From: Mycobacterium pinniadriaticum
GTDB lineage: Bacteria; Actinomycetota; Actinomycetes; Mycobacteriales; Mycobacteriaceae
Reading direction: 5' to 3'
Assembly (NCBI RefSeq): GCF_026242045.1
Contig: NZ_JAPJDO010000030.1
Span: 1 to 64,000, forward strand
DNA length: 64,000 bases
This document shows, piece by piece, positions 8,529-17,815 of this stretch (the stretch's first letter is position 1; every line of letters starts with the position of its first letter). Below the pieces are notes generated by a model. It saw nothing but the letters and a program-made list of their open reading frames with translations. It did no database searches and was not told the DNA's origin. The position numbers were made by a program, and so were the translations under genes.

Positions 8529-9386
8529 TCAGAGTGGGCAGCCGGCAGCATGCAGTTTCGCCGTGACTCGCGCAATGATCACCTCAGGCCGCCTCAGCAT
8601 GTCAGCGCTTACCCGAACCACTGCCCAGCCCATTGACTCCAGAATGGCGATGCGGTCGATATCCCAGGACCGCTGCCTGCCGTCGGCCCAGTGTTGTACG
8701 CCGTCGTATTCGACCGCGACCTTCCATCGGCGCCAGCCCATGTCGACGCGGATGACGACATCGCCGTAGTCATCGAAGAACTCGATCTGCGTCTCTGGCG
8801 CCGGCAGGCCTGCGCCGACCAAGAGCAAACGGACCCGCGTCTCGCGCGGCGATTCGGCACCACCGTCGGCCAGTCTCATTGCGGCCCTGAGCCGACGGAC
8901 TCCTCGCACGCCGGGACTCGCGGCGGCGATGGCCAGGACGGAGTCGGGCTTGAGACGGGTGGCGTTCATCAACGCGTCGAGCATCCGGACGGCCTCGTCC
9001 TGCGGAAGGCTGCGTCCGATATCGAACGCGGTGCGCGCCGCGGTGGTGACGCGCATACCCCGCCGCGTGCACACCTGGTCTGCGGTGAGCGAGTACGACC
9101 GCGCCACGATGCCCGGCGGTGCATGGCGATCGGGCCGGATGATTTCCGCTGGCGCCGTGCCGTCCAACCACTTGGTGCCATGAACCGCAGCCGCCGATCG
9201 CCCGGCCAGAACGACGTCGGGGCCGGCGAACAACCACGCCGCCTGTGCCCGTCGTGATGCCGTCAACGGCACATCGTTGGCCAGGTAGACGTTGCGGTAC
9301 ACGGCCCGATAGCGGGTGCGCAGCTGGTAGTCGGTGACCAGTCCCTCCGCCATCGCCGTCGTCCCAACGAACGGCTCGTCGCGCAC
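8529..9386 (-). CDS. AbiEi-like / DUF559 Vsr-type nuclease-fold protein
   Basis: 285 residues from GTG 9386; ATG 9353 is an alternative. The N-terminal half (winged-helix-like MAEGLVTDYQLR, then LAGRSAAAVHG) resembles the AbiEi antitoxin-type domain common in actinobacteria. The C-terminal half (VIRVDMGWRRWKVAVEYDGVQHW...RSWDIDRIAILESMGWAVVRV) is the DUF559 restriction-endonuclease-like fold with the D...E.DG..H core. Such fusions are abundant in mycobacterial genomes, several per genome, and their targets are unknown. No toxin partner is adjacent. Confidence 0.8.
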   Translation of the reverse strand: MRDEPFVGTTAMAEGLVTDYQLRTRYRAVYRNVYLANDVPLTASRRAQAAWLFAGPDVVLAGRSAAAVHGTKWLDGTAPAEIIRPDRHAPPGIVARSYSLTADQVCTRRGMRVTTAARTAFDIGRSLPQDEAVRMLDALMNATRLKPDSVLAIAAASPGVRGVRRLRAAMRLADGGAESPRETRVRLLLVGAGLPAPETQIEFFDDYGDVVIRVDMGWRRWKVAVEYDGVQHWADGRQRSWDIDRIAILESMGWAVVRVSADMLRRPEVIIARVTAKLHAAGCPL

Positions 9387-9509
9387 GCCCCTACTGTGCT
9401 CGACTCACCGCTCACACGAATACACCCATCCCCAGGTGCATCGAGAGTGGGGGTTGTCGTCGATGATGTCGACAGACGTCGACGACGAGCCCCACGCTCG
9501 GCGAAGCGC

Positions 9510-10733
9510 CTACCGCCCGACCACCGGCCGACCTAGCAGCGTGACCTCCATCAGCCGCCGGAGGGTCGCGACGGAATCACCGCCCGACGTGGGATCGAAC
9601 AGCCGCCGGAAGTCCACCGTCAACGCGAATGCCGCACCCACCGCGTACCGGGCAGCGCCGACCTTCATCTCGGGCCGCGCCGTCGTCACCAACCGCGCCC
9701 AGGCATCCACCGTCGAATGCTCGATGGTCTCCACTACCCGCAGATCGGCCTCCGGCACGCTGTGCCGCTCGGTGTAGTACACGTATGCCAAATCGGGGAA
9801 CTCCATGACCCGGCCCAGGTACTCGTCGATCAGGTCGTCCAGCGCCGCAACGGGTTCGGTGTTGCGCGACAACGCATCCGCGGTATCACTGGAATGCCGG
9901 TCGGCCGCCCGCCGATAGGCCAGCGCCAGGATGTCGGCTTTGCCCGGGAAGGACCGATACAGCCCGGATGCCTGAATGCCCACCGCCGAGGCGATGTCCT
10001 CCATGCTGGTGTTGCGGTACCCGTGCTCGTAGAACAAGCGCACCGCCTCGTAGAGCACATGCTCGTACATCCCGGCCTCCGCGCCGACGTGGATCGGCTC
10101 CGGCCACGGCGCGGGGCGCCGCCGCGTCGGCGGTAGCTCGGCGGCCAGCACATCGGCGGCCATGGTGCTCAAGCAGGAGCGGATATCACCTGCCGCAAGC
10201 AGATTGGTGTGATCGGTGATGCTGCCGATCACGCTGAGCGCGGCGGACGACAGCGTCCACCGCTGAGACGGCGACAGCTTCGGGCGCAGCCGCAGCAAGG
10301 GACGTTGCAGCCGATGGTTCACCGCTTTGAGCTGCTCGGCCAGGGCGACGCGATCCGGGCCGCGCAAATACCGCGCCTCCCACCGGTACAGCCCGCCGGC
10401 GGTCCGGTTGGCGATCGTGGTGTCGATCAATACATCGATCAACGCGCCCAACGTCATCGCCGGGTCATCGTCGCCCAGGTCATCGGCGAACGCCGTGGCG
10501 TCGACCAGTAACTGAACCAGGTCCAGCACGGCGTCGCGGAACAGGTCGTACTTGCTCGGCGAGTGCCGATACAGCGCGGCGGGCGTGATACCGACCCGGG
10601 TGGCGATGTCCTCCATGCTGACCGCGTGATAGCCCTGCGATCCGAATGCGTCGGCCGACGCACGCGCGATCTGCGCCTTGCGGTCCTTCGGCCGCCGGCG
10701 CACCCCGGAATCGCCATCGGGCGCGGGTTCCAC
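9510..10733 (-). CDS. Double TetR-domain regulator, Mce3R-like
   Basis: 407 residues with two complete TetR halves. The first helix-turn-helix (SMEDIATRVGITPAALYRHS) is at about 39-58 and the second (SMEDIASAVGIQASGLYRSF) at about 243-262, each followed by its own ligand-binding-type region. Tandem TetR proteins are rare; Mce3R of M. tuberculosis, which represses mce3 and a lipid regulon, has the same size and layout. Here it follows the mce genes on the same strand, 93 bases after the last one, whereas mce3R in M. tuberculosis is divergent from yrbE3A. Co-transcription and control of the mce operon are inferred. Confidence 0.85.
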   Translation of the reverse strand: MEPAPDGDSGVRRRPKDRKAQIARASADAFGSQGYHAVSMEDIATRVGITPAALYRHSPSKYDLFRDAVLDLVQLLVDATAFADDLGDDDPAMTLGALIDVLIDTTIANRTAGGLYRWEARYLRGPDRVALAEQLKAVNHRLQRPLLRLRPKLSPSQRWTLSSAALSVIGSITDHTNLLAAGDIRSCLSTMAADVLAAELPPTRRRPAPWPEPIHVGAEAGMYEHVLYEAVRLFYEHGYRNTSMEDIASAVGIQASGLYRSFPGKADILALAYRRAADRHSSDTADALSRNTEPVAALDDLIDEYLGRVMEFPDLAYVYYTERHSVPEADLRVVETIEHSTVDAWARLVTTARPEMKVGAARYAVGAAFALTVDFRRLFDPTSGGDSVATLRRLMEVTLLGRPVVGR

Positions 10734-10826
10734 GTCAGATGCTCCTCGGCTGTGTCATGCACGGACCCTGCCGCTGGCCGACCTGCGCTGGCGGGCCCGG
10801 CGCGGCACGCCGCTGGTTTAGCGCCA

Positions 10827-11603
10827 TCACGTGCCACCGAACTGCGGGCGCAGCACCGACGCCAGCGCCGTCAGCGGGATGTGCGCCTGCACGGTGCCGC
10901 CGTCCATCGACCACTGCATGATGCCCGGCGTGTAGTTGATCGGCGCATCGTGCGCGACCGGGTAATCCGGCATGTAGAGGATCAGCTCGTCACCGGACAG
11001 CGCCCAGGCCTTGTACCCACCGGAGTACACCTTGTCGGGCCCCCACCGATCCGCGACGAACGGATACGTACCCGGCTGATGCGGGGGCGGCGCCTGATCC
11101 AGCGCGTCGACGATGAACGGCTGCCCCAGTGACGCGATGGCGCCGAAGTCCACCCCGGGCTTGAGCACATCGGCCAAACCGAGCCGGGTGCCGCTGGCCA
11201 TATCCCAGGTGAACGTGCGAAAAGCGTTGTTGGGCTTGGGTCCATCGGCGTGATAGTCCTCGTGGAAAACGACGGTCAATACATCGCCGCGGCGCAGGAT
11301 CTCGAAGTTCTCCGAACCGAAGCTGTCGGCCGCCATGTGCACGCCAACGCGGCGCCAATTGTTGACCAACTGGGTCAGGTAGTCCCGGATGGTCGGGCCG
11401 GTCACCGGGTTGTCGACCAGGTCCCCGGGGATGGCCACCTTGATATCGCGAACCGCCTTGCGTTCGGAGAGCACCGAGGTGTGGCAGTACTGGCCATCCC
11501 AGTCAGCACCCAGACCCGAGCAGAAGTCCGGTGCCGACGCGCTGGCCACCGGCGCGGCGGCCAGCGCCGCCACCGCCAACGGCCACAACAGACGAATACG
11601 CAT
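10827..11603 (-). CDS. Secreted RsiV/DUF3298-like protein at the end of the mce operon
   Basis: 258 residues from ATG 11603. Signal peptide MRIRLLWPL...APVASASA. The mature part has a Cys pair near its start (FCSGLGADWDGQYC) and then a RsiV/MPT64-like pattern: an N-terminal conserved strand block (NWRRVGVHMAADSF), FHEDYHADG, TFTWDMASGTRLGLADVL, and a final LILYMPDY / IPLTALASVL. It begins 5 bases after the Mce-associated gene stop, so it is part of the operon; secreted partners at this position occur in other mce operons. Its role in lipid import is unproven. Confidence 0.78.
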   Translation of the reverse strand: MRIRLLWPLAVAALAAAPVASASAPDFCSGLGADWDGQYCHTSVLSERKAVRDIKVAIPGDLVDNPVTGPTIRDYLTQLVNNWRRVGVHMAADSFGSENFEILRRGDVLTVVFHEDYHADGPKPNNAFRTFTWDMASGTRLGLADVLKPGVDFGAIASLGQPFIVDALDQAPPPHQPGTYPFVADRWGPDKVYSGGYKAWALSGDELILYMPDYPVAHDAPINYTPGIMQWSMDGGTVQAHIPLTALASVLRPQFGGT

Positions 11604-11608
11604 GGACG

Positions 11609-12187
11609 TCAGGGAAGTTCGACTTTGCTCGCCCGCCAGGCGCCGTCGACCTTCTCCATGGTCATCCTGACCCGGCTGCGGTCGATCCGCGGATCCGGCG
11701 CGGCCTTGTTGGCCACCGTCTGGTCGACGAACATCAGCACCACCACCTTGTCGGGCGACGCCGACTTCACCGCGGAATCGATCACCACACCGTGCGCGGT
11801 GGCCTTGTTGTCCACCAGCAGCTGTCGCAGCTGTGCACTGGATTGGGAGTACATGTCCTTGAAGTCGCCGGTCGCGCCGTTGAGCACGTCGGCGAAATTC
11901 TGGTCCACGTTGTTGGAGTCGATGCTCGTCAGCACCTGCGCGTAGTGCACGGCGGCCTCTTGCGCATCGTGGGCGGCCGCATCGACCCGATGCTGCTGCC
12001 ACGCCTGCCAGCCCAGGAAGCCTGAAACCCCCAGCAGGGCAACGATCAACGCCCACGGCAGGCCACGGCGGACCAGCCGGGGCCAGCGCCGCGCCGGATG
12101 TGCCTCAGCAACGTCGTCAACGGCCGCGGCCTCGGCCTCGCCCTCAGTCTCGATCTCGGGTTCGTTTGTATCGGTTGTCGCGGTCAC
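11609..12187 (-). CDS. Mce-associated membrane protein
   Basis: 192 residues from GTG 12187, chosen because AAGGAG sits 6 bases upstream. An acidic N-terminal tail (about 1-35) precedes a single membrane helix (ALIVALLGVSGFLGWQAW), and the C-terminal NTF2/SnoaL-like domain lies outside (VDQNFADVLNGATGDFKDMYSQ, then VVVLMFVDQTVANK). This is the Mas family that stabilises Mce transporters in M. tuberculosis, where pairs follow mce1, mce3 and mce4; only one copy is present here. Confidence 0.87.
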   Translation of the reverse strand: MTATTDTNEPEIETEGEAEAAAVDDVAEAHPARRWPRLVRRGLPWALIVALLGVSGFLGWQAWQQHRVDAAAHDAQEAAVHYAQVLTSIDSNNVDQNFADVLNGATGDFKDMYSQSSAQLRQLLVDNKATAHGVVIDSAVKSASPDKVVVLMFVDQTVANKAAPDPRIDRSRVRMTMEKVDGAWRASKVELP

Positions 12188-12198
12188 CGCAATCTCCT

Positions 12199-13449
12199 TC
12201 AGCTCGGCGGTTCGATCGGCAGCACCGGGCCGCCGTACGGAGTGGGAATGGTGTAGCGGCCCTTGGGTGTCGGGTCGGTGGTCTGCCCCAGGTCGGCACC
12301 CGGTGGGGGACCGGCGGTGTCGTCGCCGGCCGGCCTGGGCGCGTTCTTGGCGCCCCGGATCAGCACCGCGGGATCGTCGTCGCGGCAATAGGTGTACAGG
12401 TAGGGCTCGGGATAGTCGGCCGACGACACCGGGCGCCGCGGCGTGCCGTAATCACAGGTGTAGCGCGGATAGATGTCGGCGGTCGCCCACAGGCCGTTGT
12501 CGTGCATGATGCTGCCCAGCGCGTCGAGCACCGACCCGCGGTAGTCCGGGAACAGCGCGTTGAGCGCCGGCACCCGGACGTACAGCAGCTGTGACGCGGT
12601 GGCCATGCTGGTCAGCAGCGCCACCATGGTGTCGGAGTTGTCGGTGAACAGAGCGTCGGTGGCGGACAGGGTCTGCGGCGTCTGGTCGACCAACCGCCGG
12701 TACCCGTCGAGCATCTTGTTCACCCCGGTGAACGTGCGGCTGAGGTTTCCGGCGGCCACCTCGATGCCGGCGTTCTTGTCGGCGGCCGTCGTCAGCACGA
12801 TCCGGCTGGTCCGCAGGATGCTGGTGGTCTGCGGCAGCACCGAATCCAGCGTGGACAGCAGGAACGTGCCGCCGTCGATGATGTCGGCCAGTTTCTGCGG
12901 GCCCGCGGTGGTCAGGCTGAGCTCTTTCTTGATCAGCTCGAGCTTGGCCGGGTCGACCTGCTTGAGCATGCCGTCGGCGTTGGCCAGCAGCTGGGGCAGG
13001 CTGACCGGCACCGACGTGTTGCTCTGCGCGACGACGCTGCCGTCGTGCAGGTACGGGCCGGCATCGGAGTCCGGCACGAATTCGATGTACTGCTCACCGG
13101 CCGCGGACAGCCCCGAAACCTTCACCGGACTCGCCGCCGGGATCCGCACATCCGAGCGCACGGTGGCGACCGCGTCCACGCCGTCGGGGGTCAGCGCCAG
13201 CGACTGCACCCGTCCGATCGGCACCCCGCGCAACGTGACGTCTTGATTGGGCAGCAGCCCGCCGGATTCCGGCAGCTGGATGGTCACCCGGTAGGCCGTC
13301 GCGAACGGCGTGACCCGCAGTGCGCCGACCAGTACGTAGGCCGCCGCGACCACCAGCGTCAGCACCAAACCCGCTGTCGACAACCACAATCGGTGTCGAT
13401 GCCCGAACCTGACCGTCCGCACCAGCGTGTCGGCCGCCTTATCGATCAT
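12199..13449 (-). CDS. mceF: Mce family protein, F position
   Basis: 416 residues from ATG 13449, which overlaps the mceE stop in ATGA. A membrane anchor (LWLSTAGLVLTLVVAAAYVL) is followed by the MlaD/MCE domain (LPESGGLLPNQDVTLRGVPIGRV) and a long helical needle region; a Pro/Gly-rich tail closes the protein. The C terminus contains a Cys pair in YTCDYGTP and YTYCRDDD. It would form one of six strands of the Mce tunnel across the periplasm. Which mycobacterial mce paralogue this is cannot be fixed from sequence alone. Confidence 0.9.
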   Translation of the reverse strand: MIDKAADTLVRTVRFGHRHRLWLSTAGLVLTLVVAAAYVLVGALRVTPFATAYRVTIQLPESGGLLPNQDVTLRGVPIGRVQSLALTPDGVDAVATVRSDVRIPAASPVKVSGLSAAGEQYIEFVPDSDAGPYLHDGSVVAQSNTSVPVSLPQLLANADGMLKQVDPAKLELIKKELSLTTAGPQKLADIIDGGTFLLSTLDSVLPQTTSILRTSRIVLTTAADKNAGIEVAAGNLSRTFTGVNKMLDGYRRLVDQTPQTLSATDALFTDNSDTMVALLTSMATASQLLYVRVPALNALFPDYRGSVLDALGSIMHDNGLWATADIYPRYTCDYGTPRRPVSSADYPEPYLYTYCRDDDPAVLIRGAKNAPRPAGDDTAGPPPGADLGQTTDPTPKGRYTIPTPYGGPVLPIEPPS

Positions 13450-14639
13450 GGCGGTCCCTCCGGGGCCGGCTCGGGTGGGGGCGGTGCGACGATCAGCTGC
13501 CCGGGGTCGGTGGGGCTGGGCAGCACCGGGACCTGCGGCACATCCGGTCCCTGCCCGACGACGCGCTGCTGCAACCGCCATAGCGTGTACTTGAACGTGC
13601 CGGCCATCTGGGCCCAGTCGTAGCGTTTCGGCCCGTGTAAGCCGACGTCGCCGCCGAACCCGATGTCCGGGATCGACCCGAGTACCAGTCGGTCGATGCT
13701 GGCACGCACCGAAATCGCATTGCTGGCAGTGGATTTGATGAACGGCGGCATCAGCCGGTTCAGGGCGTACAGGCTCGCATCCGGGGCCAGCACCAGATCG
13801 TTCCACGACCGGGAGATGGTGTTGGCATCCGCGATCACGCTGCGCCCGCTGGTGTCGGTACCGGCGATCGACGGGAACTTCTCCAGCCGATTGCTGGTGT
13901 CACCGGCCTGCCGCACGAGGTCGGCGACGGTGTCGGCATTGGCCGCCAGGGCGTCGGTGGCCGGCCCCGCGGCGGCCATCACATCGGAAAGCGCCTGATT
14001 CTTGGCGTCGAGGTTGGTCGCCAATTGTGATGTCTGCGTGAGCGCCTCGGAGATCTGATCCGAGCGCGACACCAGCTTGGACAGCGTGCCGTTGGTTTTG
14101 GCGATCAGGTCACCGAACGCCTGGCCCTGGTCGCCGGTGGCCTTGCCCATGCCGTTGATGATGTTGGTGAAATTGCGCACCGCACCGCCGTTGACCATGA
14201 CCGCGGCCGAACTGAGCACCGCCTCCACCGTGGCCGCCGCCGTCGTCGAATCCAGGCCGATGGTGTCGCCGTCCTTCAACAGCGGGGTGGCCGGGTCGGC
14301 CCCCGGCGGGGGCTTCACGGCGATGAACACGTCGCCGAGCGGGGTGGCCGAGCGCAGTTCGGCCGTACTGCCCTGCGGCAGCCCGACGCCGTCCATGATC
14401 CGGATCGTGGTGACCGCGGTGTAATTGCGGGCCACCATCGTCTCGAGTTCGCCGACATCGGCACCGGCGAGCTTCACCTTGGCGTGCGCGGGCAGGTTCA
14501 GTGTATTGGCGAACACCGCCGTGAGCCGGTACCCACCGCTGCCGACGCCCGGCGCCGGCAGCGGCAGGCTGGACAATCCGTTGGACGAGCACGCCGTGGC
14601 GCCGACCGCGACGACGAGAATCGCGATGGCGCGCTTCAT
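13446..14639 (-). CDS. mceE: Mce family lipoprotein, E position
   Basis: 397 residues from ATG 14639 (ATGA with mceD). A lipobox ends at Cys17 (VAVGATAC), the hallmark of MceE/LprK-LprN proteins: this subunit is lipid-anchored rather than having a transmembrane start. The MCE domain follows (FANTLNLPAHAKVKLAGADVGEL), then helical repeats with PFIKSTASNAIS, and a Pro-rich end that overlaps mceF. Confidence 0.9.
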   Translation of the reverse strand: MKRAIAILVVAVGATACSSNGLSSLPLPAPGVGSGGYRLTAVFANTLNLPAHAKVKLAGADVGELETMVARNYTAVTTIRIMDGVGLPQGSTAELRSATPLGDVFIAVKPPPGADPATPLLKDGDTIGLDSTTAAATVEAVLSSAAVMVNGGAVRNFTNIINGMGKATGDQGQAFGDLIAKTNGTLSKLVSRSDQISEALTQTSQLATNLDAKNQALSDVMAAAGPATDALAANADTVADLVRQAGDTSNRLEKFPSIAGTDTSGRSVIADANTISRSWNDLVLAPDASLYALNRLMPPFIKSTASNAISVRASIDRLVLGSIPDIGFGGDVGLHGPKRYDWAQMAGTFKYTLWRLQQRVVGQGPDVPQVPVLPSPTDPGQLIVAPPPPEPAPEGPP

Positions 14640-15751
14640 TTCTGCCCCATCGCGGCCATACCGTCGAGCACATAGGTCAAGCCGAAGTCCGGGCCGAAGT
14701 CCTGCAGTGTGCCGGTGCTGCAACCCAGCTGGCGCAGGCCCATCATGTTGCAGATCTCCTTGGTGGCCTGATTGTCGAACAACACCCGATCGGTCAGCAC
14801 CCGGGCTCTTGCCGAACCGTTGTGCTGGTCGATGACGTTGTACAGGTTGTCCAACGTCAGCGGGGCGATGTCGATGAACTCTTCGACATCGCGTCGGCGT
14901 TCGACGATGGTGTTCGCGGTGGTGTTGGCATTGTTCACGACGGCTTTGATGTTGTCGCGGTTCTTCTCCAGGAAATCGCCGACCTGCGTGAGCAGGGTGT
15001 TCATCGTCTTGCCGGTGGTGCCGCTGCCGAAGTCCTCGTCGTTGACGATCTGGCTCAGCTGGCGCACCGTGGCGCCGAAGTCGCGCAGCGTCGCGTCGTT
15101 GTCGGCCGCGGCCTGCAGCAGAGAGCTGAGGTTGCGCACGATCGTGGTCAGCTGATCGCGGGTCTGCGCGCCGCCGTCGGCGGACAGCCGCAACGCATTC
15201 GACAACTGGCCGAGCGCGTCCTTGATCTTCTGGCCATTGCCGTCGGCGATCGCCGCACCGGAGTTGACGACGTCGGCCACCGGCCCGTTGCCGTTGCCGT
15301 CGCCCCTGAGCGAGGTGGAGACCTTGTCCAGCACGTCGAGCACACGGGCGAACTCGACGGGAGTCTTGGTCCTGGGCAGCCCGATGGTGTCGTGGTCTTT
15401 GAGGGTCGGGCCGCCACGATAGGGCGGGGTGAGCTCGATCTGCCGGTCGGTGAGGATCGACGTCGAGATCGTCACCGCCTGGGCATCGGCCGGAATCTGG
15501 ACCTTCCGGTCGACGGTGAACTGCACCTCGACGTAACCGCTCTTCGGGGTGATCGCGGTGACGTTGCCCACCGGCATGCCCAGCACGGCCACCGTGTTGT
15601 TGACGTAGAGCCCTGCGGCACTGTCGAATTGGGCGGTCAGGGTGATGTGGTCGGTGCTCGACTTGACATACACCCACGCCACCGTGACCGCCGAGGCGAT
15701 CACCACCGCGACCACCGTCAGAAGAGCCAACAGTCTGGCCCGCGCGCTCAT
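14636..15751 (-). CDS. mceD: Mce family protein, D position
   Basis: 371 residues from ATG 15751, overlapping the mceC stop (ATGA). N-terminal anchor (LLALLTVVAVVIASAVTVAWVYV), MCE domain (FDSAAGLYVNNTVAVLGMPVGNV), then long coiled segments with VNNANTTANTI and a short C-terminal region ending MAAMGQK. It lacks the extended proline-rich tail seen in MceD of mce1. Confidence 0.9.
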   Translation of the reverse strand: MSARARLLALLTVVAVVIASAVTVAWVYVKSSTDHITLTAQFDSAAGLYVNNTVAVLGMPVGNVTAITPKSGYVEVQFTVDRKVQIPADAQAVTISTSILTDRQIELTPPYRGGPTLKDHDTIGLPRTKTPVEFARVLDVLDKVSTSLRGDGNGNGPVADVVNSGAAIADGNGQKIKDALGQLSNALRLSADGGAQTRDQLTTIVRNLSSLLQAAADNDATLRDFGATVRQLSQIVNDEDFGSGTTGKTMNTLLTQVGDFLEKNRDNIKAVVNNANTTANTIVERRRDVEEFIDIAPLTLDNLYNVIDQHNGSARARVLTDRVLFDNQATKEICNMMGLRQLGCSTGTLQDFGPDFGLTYVLDGMAAMGQK

Positions 15752-16767
15752 TTGCAGTCCTTGAAGTACTGGATCATGCCGAACTGTTTGGCCCGCCCGC
15801 TGATCGCGCACATCCAGGAGTCGACGGCCAGCCCGTTGGGTGTGTTGAAGTCGAAGGCGTTGCCGGTGCCGCTGGCGTTGGCGAAACCGCGCAATGCCAC
15901 CGGGCCGGCCTGCAGGGTGCTGCGCAGCAGATCGTCATGCTGGGCCAGCAGATCCGAGAGCTGGCGCAGGTTCTTGATGGTCTGGTCCAGCTCGCCACGG
16001 TTGGCCACCACGGTGGTGCTCATGGTGTTCACCAGATTGGTCAGCGCCGCGAGCATCGCGTGGAACGTGGCGCTGCGGTCGACGAACCGGCCGATCAGCT
16101 CCTGGCCCTGATTGATCATGGCGGCGATGTTGGCGTGCTGGCGTTCCAGTGTGGTGCTCACCATCTCGGTGCTTTTCAGCAGGGCGCCGAGTTGGTCGCG
16201 ACGGTCGGCGATCACCGTCGACAGGGTCGCGATGTTGTGCATGGCCTGCGGCACCAGGGCGGGCAGGCCCTGCATCTGGGTGCCCAGCACGCCCAGCGAC
16301 TTGGCGAACGCATCGGTGTCGACCTGTTCGTAGGTGGTCGTCACGTCGGCCAGGGCGGCCTGCAGATCGTAGGGCACCTCGGTGTGGGCCAGATCGAAGG
16401 TGTTGTCCGGCAACGTCCCACCGTCCTCGGGTTCCAGCGCCAGATAGCGGGAGCCCAGGATGGTGGCGACCTTGATGACCGCCCGGGAATCCTTGCCGAG
16501 CGCGACATCGTTGCGGACCTCGAGGCCGGCTTCGACATGGTCACCGGCCAGCTTCATGCTGGTGACCTTGCCGACCTGGATACCGCCGACGGTGATCGGG
16601 TTGCCCACCTGCAGGGCGGCGGCCTGGAGGAACTTCGCGGTGTAGTGCCGATGACCGACGTTGAGCGCGTTGGCGATCAGCATCGCGCCGACGACGACGG
16701 TGACCACCGCGACGGCGATCAGGCCGAGCCAGGTCTTGTTGTAGCTTTCCAGCCGCCGCCTAGCCAT
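15748..16767 (-). CDS. mceC: Mce family protein, C position
   Basis: 339 residues from ATG 16767, eight bases inside the end of mceB. Anchor helix LIAVAVVTVVVGAMLIANAL, MCE domain (AALQVGNPITVGGIQVGKV) and a helical domain. Unlike MceC of mce1 or mce2 it has no proline-rich tail and stops at FGMIQYFKDCK; the pair of cysteines (MCAISG and KDCK) is conserved in short MceC proteins. Confidence 0.9.
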   Translation of the reverse strand: MARRRLESYNKTWLGLIAVAVVTVVVGAMLIANALNVGHRHYTAKFLQAAALQVGNPITVGGIQVGKVTSMKLAGDHVEAGLEVRNDVALGKDSRAVIKVATILGSRYLALEPEDGGTLPDNTFDLAHTEVPYDLQAALADVTTTYEQVDTDAFAKSLGVLGTQMQGLPALVPQAMHNIATLSTVIADRRDQLGALLKSTEMVSTTLERQHANIAAMINQGQELIGRFVDRSATFHAMLAALTNLVNTMSTTVVANRGELDQTIKNLRQLSDLLAQHDDLLRSTLQAGPVALRGFANASGTGNAFDFNTPNGLAVDSWMCAISGRAKQFGMIQYFKDCK

Positions 16768-17815
16768 TGGCCATGTTCCTGCATCGCGGGCTGTGCTGCG
16801 CGTTGTTGCCCGGCGTCGCGGCGTCGACGATGATCGGCACCACATCGTTGAGGCCGGGGAAGAAGCCGGTGGCGTTCAGATCGCACGTGTAGGCGTTGCC
16901 GAACGCGCCCTCGTTGGTGATCCGGGCCAGTCCCTTCAGCATGAGCGGCAGGTTGTCGCCGGTGAACGCCAGTTGCGGCTCGATGTCGACCAGGTGCCCG
17001 GTGAAACCGGGCTCGCGGGTGATCATGTCGTTCAGCTGCGGGGACACCGCGTCGGAGATGGTGGACAGCTGGCGCAGCACCCGCGCCACCGAACCTGTCG
17101 AGGCCACCAGCTCGGGGCGGCGCGCGTTGAAGTCCGACACCACCTTGCTGGTCTGGGAGATCACCTGATCGAGGTTGTCGTTCTGCGTCGCCAGGTTGCC
17201 CATTACCGTGTTCAGTTGGGTGATGACATCGCCGAGCGTCTGGTCTCGCCCGGCGAATGTGTCGGTGAGGGTGGAGGTTTGGCTGACCAGCTGGGCGACC
17301 GAGGCGTTATCCCCCTGTAGCGACTGGATGACGCCCTTGGTCAGGTTGTCGGCGTCGCGGGGGTTGAGGACGGAGAACAGCGGTTCGTAGCCGTTGAGCA
17401 GTGTGCCGACGTCGAAGGACGGGTCGGTGCGCTCGACCGGGATGGTGGCGTGCGCCGCCAGCGGGGCCGGGTCGCCGATCGCGCCCAGGGACAGCCCGAG
17501 GTAGCGCTGGCCGACGATGTTCTGGTAGGTCACCGAGGCGACGGTGTTGCCGAACAGGTGCTGGTCGTTCTGCACGACGAACGACACCCTGGCCAATGTG
17601 CCCTGTAGTTCGATCTTTTCGACCCGGCCGACCCGCACGCCGGCCATCCGGACGTCATCACCTTCCCGCAGGCCGTACACATCGGTGAACATCGCGGCGT
17701 ACGGGGTGGTGGGGCCGGCCACGTCCCGGCGCAGCGTGACGTACACCAGCCAGGTCAGCGTCATCGCGACGACCATGAACAGCGACAGGCCGATCAGCGG
17801 TCCGCGGAACTTCAT
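16760..17815 (-). CDS. mceB: Mce family protein, B position
   Basis: 351 residues from ATG 17815 (TGATG junction with mceA). Anchor helix IGLSLFMVVAMTLTWLVYV; MCE domain with TDVYGLREGDDVRMAGVRV; helical region with repeated coiled heptads (DQTLGDVITQLNTVMGNLA); C-terminal CDLNATGFFPGL block typical of MceB, and a Cys near the end (SPRCRNMANG). Confidence 0.9.
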   Translation of the reverse strand: MKFRGPLIGLSLFMVVAMTLTWLVYVTLRRDVAGPTTPYAAMFTDVYGLREGDDVRMAGVRVGRVEKIELQGTLARVSFVVQNDQHLFGNTVASVTYQNIVGQRYLGLSLGAIGDPAPLAAHATIPVERTDPSFDVGTLLNGYEPLFSVLNPRDADNLTKGVIQSLQGDNASVAQLVSQTSTLTDTFAGRDQTLGDVITQLNTVMGNLATQNDNLDQVISQTSKVVSDFNARRPELVASTGSVARVLRQLSTISDAVSPQLNDMITREPGFTGHLVDIEPQLAFTGDNLPLMLKGLARITNEGAFGNAYTCDLNATGFFPGLNDVVPIIVDAATPGNNAQHSPRCRNMANG